From NCBI GenBank assembly GCA_038326995.1, contig JBBQKP010000056.1, positions 1-17,725 of the forward strand: 17,725 nt of DNA, in the 5' to 3' direction. Source of the DNA: JBBQKP01 sp038326995. GTDB lineage: Bacteria > Planctomycetota > Phycisphaerae > Tepidisphaerales > Tepidisphaeraceae. The position numbers and the translations under genes are program-made. The notes under the pieces were generated by a model, which worked only from the letters and a program-made list of their open reading frames with translations, ran no database searches and had not been told where the DNA came from. This document shows positions 1-9,691 of the stretch, piece after piece. The stretch's first letter is position 1. Each line of letters starts with the position of its first letter.

Positions 1-288
1 AATTTCGAGCGTGCACTCGCGCAAGACCCCGCGAAAGTTCAGACGGCCGATCTGCTGAAGGGCATGCAACTCGTTCACGATCAGTTTCTGGGCGTGTTCC
101 TGAAGCAGCATGTCGAGCCGATCGACCCGAAAATCGGCGACGATTTTGATCCCAACATCCATCAGGCCCTGATGCAGCAGCAAAGTGAACTGCCCGAGGG
201 AAAGATCACGCTCGTGCTGCAAAAGGGTTATTCGATCAAGGGCCGAATCATCAGGCCCGCACAGGTCGGCGTATCTGCCGCGACATAA
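1..288 (+). CDS. grpE: GrpE nucleotide exchange factor, C-terminal part (5' end outside window)
   Basis: The reading frame is open from base 1 and stops with TAA at 286-288. It gives about 95 residues that match the C-terminal half of GrpE: NFERAL at the end of the long helix, then the four-helix/beta-wing region with HVEPIDPKIGDDFDPNIHQA and a closing GYSIKGRIIRPAQVGV. GrpE is the cytoplasmic exchange factor that drives ADP release from DnaK and so resets the Hsp70 cycle. The N-terminal coiled coil and start codon lie upstream of the window. The following fmdB-like gene starts 12 nt after the stop on the same strand, so co-transcription is likely. A CATAAT box (284-289) overlaps the stop codon and could also give fmdB its own transcript. 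Identification is firm from the conserved DPxxHQA and RPAxV segments. Confidence 0.93.
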   Translation, partial: NFERALAQDPAKVQTADLLKGMQLVHDQFLGVFLKQHVEPIDPKIGDDFDPNIHQALMQQQSELPEGKITLVLQKGYSIKGRIIRPAQVGVSAAT

Positions 289-300
289 TCAAGGTTCATC

Positions 301-753
301 ATGCCCACCTACGAATATCAATGCTCCGCCTGCGGCCATGAGTTTGAAAAATTTCACTCGATGAGTGCCGAGCCGATTAAGCTTTGCCCCGAGTGCAAGA
401 AGCGAAAAGTCATTCGCAAGATCAGTATGGGCGGAGGCATCATCTTCAAGGGCGGCGGCTTTTACGAGACAGACTATCGAAGCGACGCGTACAAGAAGAA
501 CGCCGACGCCGACAAGCCTGCAGAGAAACCGGCAGAGAGTTCGGCCAGCGACACGAAGCCGGCGGATGCGAAAACCGATTCTAAAACAGAGACAAAAGCC
601 GAAGCCAAGGATAATACGAAGGGCGATGCCAAGTCCGAGTCGAAGACTGAAGCTAAAGCTGAGACCAAACCTGAGACCCAGACCCAACCCAAGCCGACAC
701 AAAGCAAATCGGGCTCATCGGGAAATGCATCGAAATCGAAGTCGAAGAAATAG
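301..753 (+). CDS. FmdB-family zinc ribbon protein with Lys/Glu-rich tail
   Basis: The 150-residue product opens with MPTYEYQCSACGHEFE, the hallmark of the FmdB/CxxC_CXXC_SSSS putative regulatory family. Two CxxC pairs (C8/C11 and C29/C32) should bind one zinc ion. A glycine-rich stretch (MGGGIIFKGGGFYETDY, about residues 43-59) ends the conserved part. From about residue 65 to the end the protein is low-complexity, dominated by Lys, Glu, Asp, Ala, Thr and Ser with a loose K-x-E/D period, and probably disordered. No transmembrane segment is seen. The family role is poorly defined; FmdB was named as a regulator of formamidase/amidase expression, and many members are simply conserved small proteins. 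The gene sits 12 nt after grpE and 36 nt before asd on the same strand. There is no clear Shine-Dalgarno sequence; ATG at 301 is chosen because the MPTYEY start is invariant in the family. Confidence 0.9.
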   Translation: MPTYEYQCSACGHEFEKFHSMSAEPIKLCPECKKRKVIRKISMGGGIIFKGGGFYETDYRSDAYKKNADADKPAEKPAESSASDTKPADAKTDSKTETKAEAKDNTKGDAKSESKTEAKAETKPETQTQPKPTQSKSGSSGNASKSKSKK

Positions 754-771
754 ATTGAGATGGGTCTGTCG

Positions 772-780
772 TGCTAGATT
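772..780 (+). promoter_or_regulatory. Candidate extended -10 promoter of asd
   Basis: TGCTAGATT fits an extended -10 (TG-n-TAnnnT) and ends 9 nt before the asd ATG at 790. Transcription starting 6-8 nt downstream of the box would give an mRNA with almost no leader. No Shine-Dalgarno sequence lies between the box and the start codon. mnmA has the same TGCTA box at the same distance. A TTGAGA at 755-760 lies too close (14 nt) for a normal -35. Confidence 0.4.
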
Positions 781-789
781 CAGGGTCTT

Positions 790-1842
790 ATGTCAGCATC
801 GAACAGTGAGACAACTTCGCAGGCAAGCGTCCCCCAGGTGAACGGTTCCCGCGTCGCGATCGTCGGCGTAACAGGGGCGGTCGGCCAAGAGTTTTTACGA
901 GTCCTGGCGGAGCGGAAATTTCCGCTGAAATCGTTGCGCCTTCTCGCAAGCGCTCGCAGCGCGGGCAAGACCTACGAATACGAAGGCGAGACGATTAAGG
1001 TCGAAGAACTTACCGCCAATAGCTTTGTCGGCGTGGACATCGCGCTCTTCAGCGCGGGCGGGGGCATCTCGAAGGAGTTCGCCCCGATCGCCGTCAAGGC
1101 TGGTGCGATCGTGGTTGATAACAGCAGTGCGTTTCGCATGAAGGACGGCGTGCCGCTGGTCGTTCCGGAAGTGAATTACAAGGACATTCAAAAGCACAAC
1201 GGCGTGATCGCGAATCCGAACTGCAGCACGATCATCATGAACGTGCCGGTCTGGCCGCTGCATCAGTTCAATCGCGTAAAGCGAATTATCGTCAGCACCT
1301 ATCAGGCCGTCAGCGGCGCGGGCGCATGGGGGTTGTACGAGCTTGAAAGTCAGCAGCAGTCGCTGGCGCGTGGAGAGCCGGTCATCAAGGAAAAGTTCCC
1401 GCACCAGATCGTTGACAATCTGTTCTCGCACAACACGCCGATCTCGGAGAACGGCTACAACGAAGAAGAGTTGAAAATGCGAAACGAGACGCGAAAAATC
1501 TTCGGCGACCAGAAGATGATGATCGCTGCGACGTGCATCCGCGTGCCGATTCCAAGGGCACACTGTGAAAGCATCAACCTCGAATTTTCGCAGCCGATCT
1601 CGCTTGAAGAAGTGCGGAATATTTTGTCGAGAGCGCCGGGCGTGAAGGTTGTGGATGATCGCACGGGCAATCACTTCCCGATGCCTCTGGAAGCAAGCGG
1701 GCAGGATAATGTGCTGGTGGGGCGAATCAGGCATGACATGTCGCGCGACGACGGGCGGGGTGTTGAGCTGTTTGTTGCTGGCGATCAAATTCGCAAAGGC
1801 GCGGCGACGAACGCGGTGCAGATCGCGGAGAAGCTGCTGTAA
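790..1842 (+). CDS. asd: Aspartate-semialdehyde dehydrogenase
   Basis: This 350-residue protein catalyses NADPH-dependent reduction of beta-aspartyl phosphate to aspartate semialdehyde, the branch point to lysine/diaminopimelate, threonine and methionine. The Rossmann nucleotide loop is VGVTGAVGQEFLRVL (about residues 25-39). The catalytic cysteine is C145 in ANPNCSTI. The substrate-binding Arg and the acid/base His are R251 and H258 in CIRVPIPRAHCE. SGGGI-like SAGGGISKEF (88-97) and DNSSAFRM (110-117) are also family hallmarks. Length and C-terminus are normal for the family. The first 20 residues (Ser/Thr/Gln-rich) extend beyond the usual start, but no better initiation codon exists before RVAIVG. 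The gene probably has its own leaderless transcript (see the promoter entry) as well as read-through from fmdB, 36 nt upstream. It converges with the RnfD-like gene. Confidence 0.97.
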   Translation: MSASNSETTSQASVPQVNGSRVAIVGVTGAVGQEFLRVLAERKFPLKSLRLLASARSAGKTYEYEGETIKVEELTANSFVGVDIALFSAGGGISKEFAPIAVKAGAIVVDNSSAFRMKDGVPLVVPEVNYKDIQKHNGVIANPNCSTIIMNVPVWPLHQFNRVKRIIVSTYQAVSGAGAWGLYELESQQQSLARGEPVIKEKFPHQIVDNLFSHNTPISENGYNEEELKMRNETRKIFGDQKMMIAATCIRVPIPRAHCESINLEFSQPISLEEVRNILSRAPGVKVVDDRTGNHFPMPLEASGQDNVLVGRIRHDMSRDDGRGVELFVAGDQIRKGAATNAVQIAEKLL

Positions 1843-1913
1843 ATTAGTGGTCGGACAAGACCAGTTCTGCAGTTGAGGGATGGCTCGAAAGATTGGACGA
1901 AATAGAGCAAGAG

Positions 1914-3077
1914 CTACGTACTGCGCGGGCGAACCGCCGCCATTGAGATCGCAACGACGATCAGCGGTGCGACGGCCCAGTTCGTAAGGTGCGCGACGAT
2001 CGGCATTGCAATGGCCGCGGCGAAAACGGCGAGTCTGTGCTGCCAGACGACAAGTTGCTGATCGCGTGATACGAGCAGTGTCATGACAAACAGGGCCGTG
2101 CCGCTGAGCAGTTGATAGTGAACCACAGTCAGGCGGGCGGGCCAATCGACTGCGGGTCGCAGAAGAAACTCTGTAAATGTCGCGGCGGCGTAAAGGAGAA
2201 TCAGTCCGACGATGCAAGTGATCGGGTCGATACGCCGGAGGTAGGAGAGCCCGAGAAAAGTTGCGCCGATGATCGCGCTGGCACTCGCTGTACCGAGGAA
2301 GTTTGGAGAAGCGCCGGTGATAAGCGATGAGAGGCCCGGAAGTGAAAATGCGAGAAACGTCCGGGCGTCCTGGTCACTCGCGCCGGTGGGGAGAAGTTGG
2401 AGTTGGTGTGTGACGGGCGAAGTTTGGATGGCACTGAATTCGGCGGGGTGGTTTGCGCGAAAGTACTCGGGTACTGCAATTGGAAATTCGGACGAGCTAC
2501 TTGCTTGCGTCTTGCTGGAATGGACGACGTCGCCGAGGCCCAGCGATGAAGACGCGAGGATGCGATCGGGCAACATTAATGGCGCGAACAGCGTGTGGAG
2601 AATGACGAGGGTCACTGTGACTTGAACCACGCCCGGAATCGCAAGGCGGGCGGTTGCCACTCGGAGCAGGACAAAGCAGCTCGCGGCGCAGACGAGAACG
2701 GGCCAAACCAGAGTTCCGCCCGGACCACTCCACGCGGCCAATCCGGGCGGCATGAGCAGCGCGAGCAGTGCGGCGTCGACGCGAACGCGTCGCGGCTCAT
2801 GGTCGACGCGAACGCGTCGCGGCTCATGGTCGACGCGAACGCGTCGCGGCTCATGGTCGACGCGAACGCGTCGCGGTTCAGCGTCGTTGTCGAAAGTCGC
2901 CAAGCCCGGCGTTAATCCGATCCTGACCTTTCGCCTGAGGTGTTCGAACCATTCGATCAAAAGCATCACGACGGCGACGCACAGCAGCGCGCGAAATCCG
3001 AAGAACAGCAGTCCAGCCGCGAAGGGGACCAGCAGCATTCGAAAGTCGCGGGAGGATGGGGCGGGGATTCGGGGCAT
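1914..3077 (-). CDS. RnfD/NqrB-family-like membrane protein, divergent, with in-frame repeat insertion
   Basis: The 387-residue product is polytopic, with about 9-10 hydrophobic segments. Its N-terminal part (SSRDFRMLLVPFAAGLLFFG, then FRALLCVAVVMLLIEW) and the ALLALLMPPGLAAW segment (103-116) resemble RnfD/NqrB, as do a LGTASASAIIGATFL segment, an RRIDPITCIVGLILL segment and the HYQLLSGTALFVMTLLVSRD segment near the end. In Rnf and Nqr complexes this subunit carries covalently bound FMN and helps couple electron flow to ion pumping. Here the hallmark NPFNPA segment, the GSIGETS motif and a clear SGAT flavinylation site are not recognisable, and no other rnf/nqr gene lies nearby. Between the first helices, residues 67-101 are four copies of EPRRVRVD(H) encoded by 27-bp tandem repeats. 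Assignment is by pattern only. The protein may be a degenerate or repurposed family member. Transcription probably starts just after the glnN terminator. Confidence 0.55.
   Translation of the reverse strand: MPRIPAPSSRDFRMLLVPFAAGLLFFGFRALLCVAVVMLLIEWFEHLRRKVRIGLTPGLATFDNDAEPRRVRVDHEPRRVRVDHEPRRVRVDHEPRRVRVDAALLALLMPPGLAAWSGPGGTLVWPVLVCAASCFVLLRVATARLAIPGVVQVTVTLVILHTLFAPLMLPDRILASSSLGLGDVVHSSKTQASSSSEFPIAVPEYFRANHPAEFSAIQTSPVTHQLQLLPTGASDQDARTFLAFSLPGLSSLITGASPNFLGTASASAIIGATFLGLSYLRRIDPITCIVGLILLYAAATFTEFLLRPAVDWPARLTVVHYQLLSGTALFVMTLLVSRDQQLVVWQHRLAVFAAAIAMPIVAHLTNWAVAPLIVVAISMAAVRPRST
2775..2882. repeat. Four tandem 27-bp palindromic repeats inside the RnfD-like gene
   Basis: Units start at 2775, 2802, 2829 and 2856. 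The first three are identical; the fourth differs at its last bases (ttcagc in place of ctcatg). Each unit contains a 7-bp inverted repeat with a 2-nt loop (cgacgcg-aa-cgcgtcg) and overlapping GTCGAC and ACGCGT palindromes. Because 27 is a multiple of three, the array keeps the host gene open. On the - strand it encodes EPRRVRVDH. Five of the six frames are free of stops. No other copy of the unit was seen in the window. Confidence 0.95.
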
Positions 3078-3098
3078 GAAAAGGACGATTTAGAAACG

Positions 3099-3127
3099 AC
3101 GCTGCCCCAGCATAGCCGGGGCAGCGT
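3099..3127 (-). terminator. Hairpin terminator downstream of glnN
   Basis: acgctgcccc (3099-3108) pairs perfectly with ggggcagcgt (3118-3127) across a 9-nt loop. On the - strand it lies about 33 nt past the glnN stop and is followed by cgtttctaaat, a short U-rich tail. It therefore fits an intrinsic terminator separating glnN from the RnfD-like gene, whose ATG lies 22 nt further on. The U-tract is imperfect, so efficiency is uncertain. Confidence 0.7.
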
Positions 3128-3160
3128 ATTGGAAAAATTGTGGAACCGAGGTTATGTCAA

Positions 3161-5341
<2,181 letters not shown>

Positions 5342-5524
5342 GAGAAAGAGGCTCCGAAAGGAAAGGGGATTGACCTGAAAAATGGAGTGAAGCGGTCGAA
5401 ATTGTGCTTGGCCGCCAGACGCGTTCCCACACGTTTTGGCGATTCCTTTCGCATGGTCTTGGAAACGCCCGGAAATGCAAGAGGATCGGCGGCTTTCACG
5501 GGCCTTGTTCAGTGCTTAATTGAT

Positions 5525-7429
5525 CTATCGTTCACCGTCCATGATTGTGGGCCGATCAAGCGACTGGAAATTCGTCGGCATTTCGGGCAGCGATTTGTAC
5601 GTCTTGATGAATCGCCTGATCTCATCGGCATCGACGACGATAAGCCCGCCGTCACCTACGCCATTTTTTTTCGTCTCTGGAAGCCACGACGTTCTGACGT
5701 CGAACACCGTCTGGTAGCTCAGCCTGGACATCGGGACGGCATACCAGAACGCGCGGGCATCGCCGACGAGTTGCACCGGGCCGGTGGAGGTGGTAAGCCG
5801 TTTGCCAGCACCTTGGCCGAGCCAGCCGTCGGTTAATTGCTCGATGGCGTCGAAGCCGATGAAGGTTTGCAGATTGTGGACGCGTCTGGCGACCTCGCCG
5901 CCGCGGATCAGGCCGATGGCGCAGATAACAAGCACGAGCGGCAAGACGAACTTCGGCTTTCCCGTCGCAAGCAGCATGGCCAGGAGCGGAAGCGCGACGA
6001 CGAAAAATCTGCCTTGAAGGTGCGTCGCAAACAGCCAGACCAACACGATCACGAGAAGCGAAACGAGCAGCGGCCAGGTCTTCTTAATGTCAAAAAGGGC
6101 GACGACGATCGCGCTCGCCAGAAGCAGCGCGCCCAGGCCAAACTTCCAGTCGAAGAGGACTTGCTCGCTCAACGCCATCGCGCGGCCCACCATCGTTTGC
6201 TGCTCCGGACGCGGCGCGTGAGCGACATCAAACCGGTGCGTCTGCTCTGGCGTGAACGGCCCGCCGAGCTGAGCGGAAGCGATTGGGAAAACCGGGTTGC
6301 CCGTCCATGCGACATTGCGAATCAGCCAAGGTGAAGCAGTCAGGCACATTCCCAAAACGAACGCCGCGACGGATGAAAATTTTCTATCTTTGCGTGTGAA
6401 GATGAGAATGAGCGCGGGCAACGCGACCATCGGCAAGGCGGTGTATTTGCAGCCGATGGCGAAGCCGGACATGAGTCCTGGCATGAGCCCGGACTTGAGC
6501 GCCGATCCGCCGATTCGTGCGAGTGCCCACGCACACGTCGCGAAAAGCATCAAGCCCATTTCGTTGTACGCGACGCTGCCGAGCATGGGCACGAACGGCA
6601 CGCACAGTATGACTGACGCACAAACCGACGCGACGGCGGGCCCTTTGTTCCGGCACGCGCCGTAGATGATGACGGCCGACAGCACCGCCATCGTGCCGTG
6701 CATCCACTGCGTTAGAAACATGCCGTTCCAAGGCCCGTTCGTCAGATGCATCGCCCACAGGTAATGCATCTCGACATTGAACGGGAAGTAGGAAAAAACG
6801 TTATGGGAAAGCGGCGAAATTATTCCCGCTTCGAACCATTCGCGCGGGATTTGAAGGTGATAGCTGAGTACGTCGTAGCCGTGCGGCTCATCGCCCCAGA
6901 GCAGGCCCGGCAAGACGAGTCCGCCCGCGAGCATCACGCCAATGGGCAGGGTCGCGATCAGCAAAAAGTAGTGCCCCGGCTCGACTCGGCGAGCGAAGAA
7001 ACTAGAAACAACGATTCTAATTTTTAGAAGCTCGTAAATCGCGACGGCACCGCCGACGGCGATCAGAAGCCACGCGGAAATGGTCGACAGCAAACCCGCA
7101 AGTCCGAGCCCCAGCAGCAGCAAGGCATAGATGCCGATACCGAGAGCGATGGAGATGCCGATCTGAAAAACGTCGAATGATTGAGATGCGTCTTCTAAGT
7201 TCTCAATCTCGGTAATCACCTGATTTCGCGTCTGGTTCCTAAAACAAATTTTTGTGAGCCAAATGCCCGCGCCGCCGCACGCGAGAAGCCAGACGAGAAG
7301 CAGCGGGCCGGTGGTGAGAAGCCGAAACAGAATCTCGGGCACCATCGATGATTCGGTAGACGATCCAATCGCCGCGGCCACCAGAACGCACAGGCCAAGA
7401 AGGATCAGGAGAAATCGCCCGACAATCAT
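5525..7429 (-). CDS. Polytopic membrane protein, GT-C (PMT/ArnT-like) glycosyltransferase-like
   Basis: This 634-residue protein has about 12 or more hydrophobic segments followed by a soluble C-terminal domain of about 130 residues. After an unusually long N-terminal membrane region comes LPGLLWGDEPHGYDVLSYHL (about 173-192), with D180, E181, D186 and Y190-H191. This resembles the first-loop acidic motif of GT-C enzymes such as PMT/ArnT (GT39/GT83), which move sugars from polyprenyl-phosphate donors at the outer face of the membrane. Further segments, NEMGLMLFATCAWALARI, GFAIGCKYTALPMVALPAL and SPWLIRNVAWTGNPVFP, are typical of bacterial GT-C proteins. The acceptor and sugar cannot be told, and no cell-wall or polysaccharide cluster surrounds it. 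It follows hemA on the same strand after 71 nt. A GAGAAT box 7 nt before its ATG may give it a separate, nearly leaderless transcript. The exact family is uncertain. Confidence 0.62.
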   Translation of the reverse strand: MIVGRFLLILLGLCVLVAAAIGSSTESSMVPEILFRLLTTGPLLLVWLLACGGAGIWLTKICFRNQTRNQVITEIENLEDASQSFDVFQIGISIALGIGIYALLLLGLGLAGLLSTISAWLLIAVGGAVAIYELLKIRIVVSSFFARRVEPGHYFLLIATLPIGVMLAGGLVLPGLLWGDEPHGYDVLSYHLQIPREWFEAGIISPLSHNVFSYFPFNVEMHYLWAMHLTNGPWNGMFLTQWMHGTMAVLSAVIIYGACRNKGPAVASVCASVILCVPFVPMLGSVAYNEMGLMLFATCAWALARIGGSALKSGLMPGLMSGFAIGCKYTALPMVALPALILIFTRKDRKFSSVAAFVLGMCLTASPWLIRNVAWTGNPVFPIASAQLGGPFTPEQTHRFDVAHAPRPEQQTMVGRAMALSEQVLFDWKFGLGALLLASAIVVALFDIKKTWPLLVSLLVIVLVWLFATHLQGRFFVVALPLLAMLLATGKPKFVLPLVLVICAIGLIRGGEVARRVHNLQTFIGFDAIEQLTDGWLGQGAGKRLTTSTGPVQLVGDARAFWYAVPMSRLSYQTVFDVRTSWLPETKKNGVGDGGLIVVDADEIRRFIKTYKSLPEMPTNFQSLDRPTIMDGER

Positions 7430-7500
7430 GCGGCGGATTCTCGCACCTCGCCGGGGTGGGTGTCCAACACCCGATCATTTGAGCAGTGAGAGTGTCGCTT

Positions 7501-8850
7501 TTACGGAGCACGCGGTGTGTCGTCGTCCAACTGAAACAGCTTTTGAACGGCGTGCAGATATTTATCCGCGTCACGTGGATCGGCCGGAGTTGAATCGGGC
7601 CTATGAGAGTGATGCGCCTGCTTGAGCGCTGCGACGGGCGCGTGCAGAAGTTTGTTGACCAGTCGCTTCATGGCACGCTCGAGTTGATCTTTCGATTTGG
7701 CATCGAGTTCGGGATGAGCGTCGACAAAACTTTCGAACTCGTCTTTGGCGAGTGCGTTGCCACGGGCATAGATCGCGTCGATCGTCGGCCCGATCGCACG
7801 TTGACTTTCCCATGCGAAATAGTCGCTCAGGTGTCGTTCGACGATTTGGGTGGCGGCATCGATCGCACCGTGTCGGCCCGCGACGGAGCGATCAACCTCG
7901 CGCTGCAGGTCATCTAGGTCGTAGAGAAATACGCCGTCGATCTCGCCGGCGGCGTGTTCGAAATCACGCGGCACGGCGATGTCGATGACCAGAAGCGGCC
8001 TGTACCGACGGCGCGGCATCAGGCGTTCGAGCATCGCACGCGTGACAATCGGCTGACGTGCGGCGGTGGAACTCACGACAACATCCGCTGCGATGAGCTG
8101 CTGCTGGAGGTCGTCCATGGTGTAGGCCGTGCCGCCCAAAGGCTCGGCCGCACGCGATGCTTTTTCGATGTCTCTGCTGATGACCGAAAGCTTGCCTGGC
8201 GCAAGACGCGAGAAACCAGCGAGCACGAGAAGCCCCATTTTGCCCGCGCCGATCGAGAGAATGTGCTTGCTGGAAAAATCGTCGAAAACTTGTTTTGCGT
8301 ATGCGACGGCCGCGCCCGCGACGCCCGACGCGCCGCCCGAAATGGCTGTGGAAGAGAGCACGTCCTTGCCGGCGGCGAGCGCTTTTTGAAACAGCGGCGC
8401 GAGCACTCCGCCGGCCGAGTTGAGTTGGACCGACCTCGCCAGCGCGTCTCGAACCTGCCCGAGAATCTGCGTCTCGCCTGCGATCATGGAATCAAGTGAC
8501 GACGCGACTCTGAACAAGTGCGCGGCCGCGGCTTGCTTGTGGTGCTCGAACAAGTGCGGCGCGAACTGCTGCGGCGAGAGATCGAACAAGAGCGACAGCG
8601 CGTTCACCAGATCATCACGCGCGATGATCGTGCCCGCGGTGTAGAGCTCGACGCGATTGCAGGTGCTAAGGACAATGAGTTCCGCGTTGGGGTTGGCGTC
8701 TTTTACAAGCGAATTGAGCCGCATGAGGTGCTCGGGCGCGAAGGCCAGCCGCTCGCGCACGTCGATTGGCGCGGTGGTGTGGTTGAGGCCTAGTACGCGA
8801 AGGTGATTCATTTGAAGCAATACGCTTAGCAGACAATTTGAATCAGACAT
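7501..8850 (-). CDS. hemA: Glutamyl-tRNA reductase
   Basis: HemA reduces glutamyl-tRNA(Glu) with NADPH to glutamate-1-semialdehyde, the committed step of C5-pathway tetrapyrrole synthesis. Family features in order are LGLNHTTAPIDVRERLAF (20-37), the catalytic cysteine C64 in LSTCNRVELY, GETQILGQVRDAL, the NADPH loop ILSIGAGKMG and DFEHAAGEIDGVFLYDLDDL, followed by the C-terminal dimerisation domain. The length of 449 is normal. Two starts are possible. ATG at 8850 overlaps the stop of the upstream hemX gene as ATGTCTGA, which suggests translational coupling but adds 13 residues not typical of the family. ATG at 8811 gives MNHLRVLGLNH, the usual N-terminus, but has no Shine-Dalgarno. The longer form is listed and the shorter is a serious alternative. 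It lies in the run trpC-sirC-hemX-hemA. Confidence 0.96.
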   Translation of the reverse strand: MSDSNCLLSVLLQMNHLRVLGLNHTTAPIDVRERLAFAPEHLMRLNSLVKDANPNAELIVLSTCNRVELYTAGTIIARDDLVNALSLLFDLSPQQFAPHLFEHHKQAAAAHLFRVASSLDSMIAGETQILGQVRDALARSVQLNSAGGVLAPLFQKALAAGKDVLSSTAISGGASGVAGAAVAYAKQVFDDFSSKHILSIGAGKMGLLVLAGFSRLAPGKLSVISRDIEKASRAAEPLGGTAYTMDDLQQQLIAADVVVSSTAARQPIVTRAMLERLMPRRRYRPLLVIDIAVPRDFEHAAGEIDGVFLYDLDDLQREVDRSVAGRHGAIDAATQIVERHLSDYFAWESQRAIGPTIDAIYARGNALAKDEFESFVDAHPELDAKSKDQLERAMKRLVNKLLHAPVAALKQAHHSHRPDSTPADPRDADKYLHAVQKLFQLDDDTPRAP

Positions 8851-9658
8851 TGAACTGAACTGCGACGACTACGCCCGTGATGAGCAGGAAGCCGCCGATG
8901 CTGAGCTGTGCGACGCGTTTGCCCCGGAACACGGGATTGATCGGTGCGTGAAGGACCAGGGCGTACACGAGCCACGCGACAGCGGCGAGAGTGATCTTAG
9001 GACTTGCGAGCCACTGAATTCTCTCGTCGGCGGGCACCGCGGTCAGGCGGCCGAAGCCGGTGATCAGCCCGACCGAGAGCATTGCAAAGCCGAGCGTGAC
9101 CATGAGGTAGTTGACGCGCTCGAGCTGTTCGAGGCTGCCGACGCGACGGGCGGCGGCGAGTTGCTTGCGGCGCAGGCGGTCATTGGAGATGAGCCATGCG
9201 GTGCTCGTGGCGGCGGCGACGGCGAACATCACCACGCCGCCGAACGAGCAGACGCGGTGAACCGTGAGCCAGGCGCTGTAGAGGTGATAATCGCGCGGAA
9301 GATTCGAGCCGAAGAATGCCGCAGCGAGCAGCATAAGGACCACGATCGGCGCGGCGAACAAATCGAGCCCGCCGATCGGATGACGCAATTGAATGTATGC
9401 CACCACAATGCCCAGCATCACCGCAAGCCAGACCAGCGCGTCAAAGTTGTCTTCCAACGGCCAGAACGAGCCGCGATCGGCCGAGTGCAGGATTAATGAA
9501 AGAATAGCCAGAGCGATCGCGATGCCGCGGCACATCCACACGCCTCGCGCGACCATGTTCGTAGAGTGCCCGCGATCCTTCAACAGCGCGGCGGCGGCGC
9601 ACGCGGCGAACAGGCCGGCGGAGATGAGGAGCAAAGCGATCTGAAGGAGCGTGGGCAT
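8843..9658 (-). CDS. HemX/CcsA-family cytochrome c assembly membrane protein
   Basis: The 271-residue product has about eight predicted membrane helices and matches the CcsA/HemX (cytochrome c assembly, PF01578-type) family. Visible hallmarks are SFWPLEDNFDALVWLAV (about 64-80), SAWLTVHRVCSFGGVVMF with H134, and LHAPINPVFRGKRVAQLSIG with H237. The two histidines sit where heme-ligating histidines lie in the family. The tryptophan-rich WWD motif of full cytochrome c synthetases is not seen, which favours the HemX subgroup. In Bacillus, HemX is encoded next to hemA and lowers HemA levels. The immediate overlap with hemA here (8 bp) supports a related role, though a function in cytochrome c maturation is not excluded. 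sirC ends 33 nt upstream. No clear Shine-Dalgarno precedes the ATG. Confidence 0.85.
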   Translation of the reverse strand: MPTLLQIALLLISAGLFAACAAAALLKDRGHSTNMVARGVWMCRGIAIALAILSLILHSADRGSFWPLEDNFDALVWLAVMLGIVVAYIQLRHPIGGLDLFAAPIVVLMLLAAAFFGSNLPRDYHLYSAWLTVHRVCSFGGVVMFAVAAATSTAWLISNDRLRRKQLAAARRVGSLEQLERVNYLMVTLGFAMLSVGLITGFGRLTAVPADERIQWLASPKITLAAVAWLVYALVLHAPINPVFRGKRVAQLSIGGFLLITGVVVAVQFNV

Positions 9659-9691
9659 GGGTGTGTTCGAGCTTCACTTACTAGAATCAGT

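Noticed and set aside
1848..1863. Small hairpin tggtc-ggacaa-gacca between asd and the RnfD-like gene
   Set aside because: Only 5 bp with no T-run on either side; too weak to call a terminator.
895..2217. Long - strand open frame (440 codons) opposite asd
   Set aside because: It is antisense to a clear asd gene and runs into the RnfD-like gene. Its protein is Arg/His-rich without any recognisable domain, typical of a shadow frame in GC-rich DNA.
2775..2882. 27-bp repeats considered as a CRISPR or iteron array
   Set aside because: Units abut directly without spacers and stay in frame within a coding sequence, and no replication or cas gene is near.
7458..7472. 6-bp hairpin (gggtgt-cca-acaccc) after hemA considered as a terminator
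   Set aside because: The stem is short and is followed by a GC-rich stretch rather than a U-tract in the direction of transcription.
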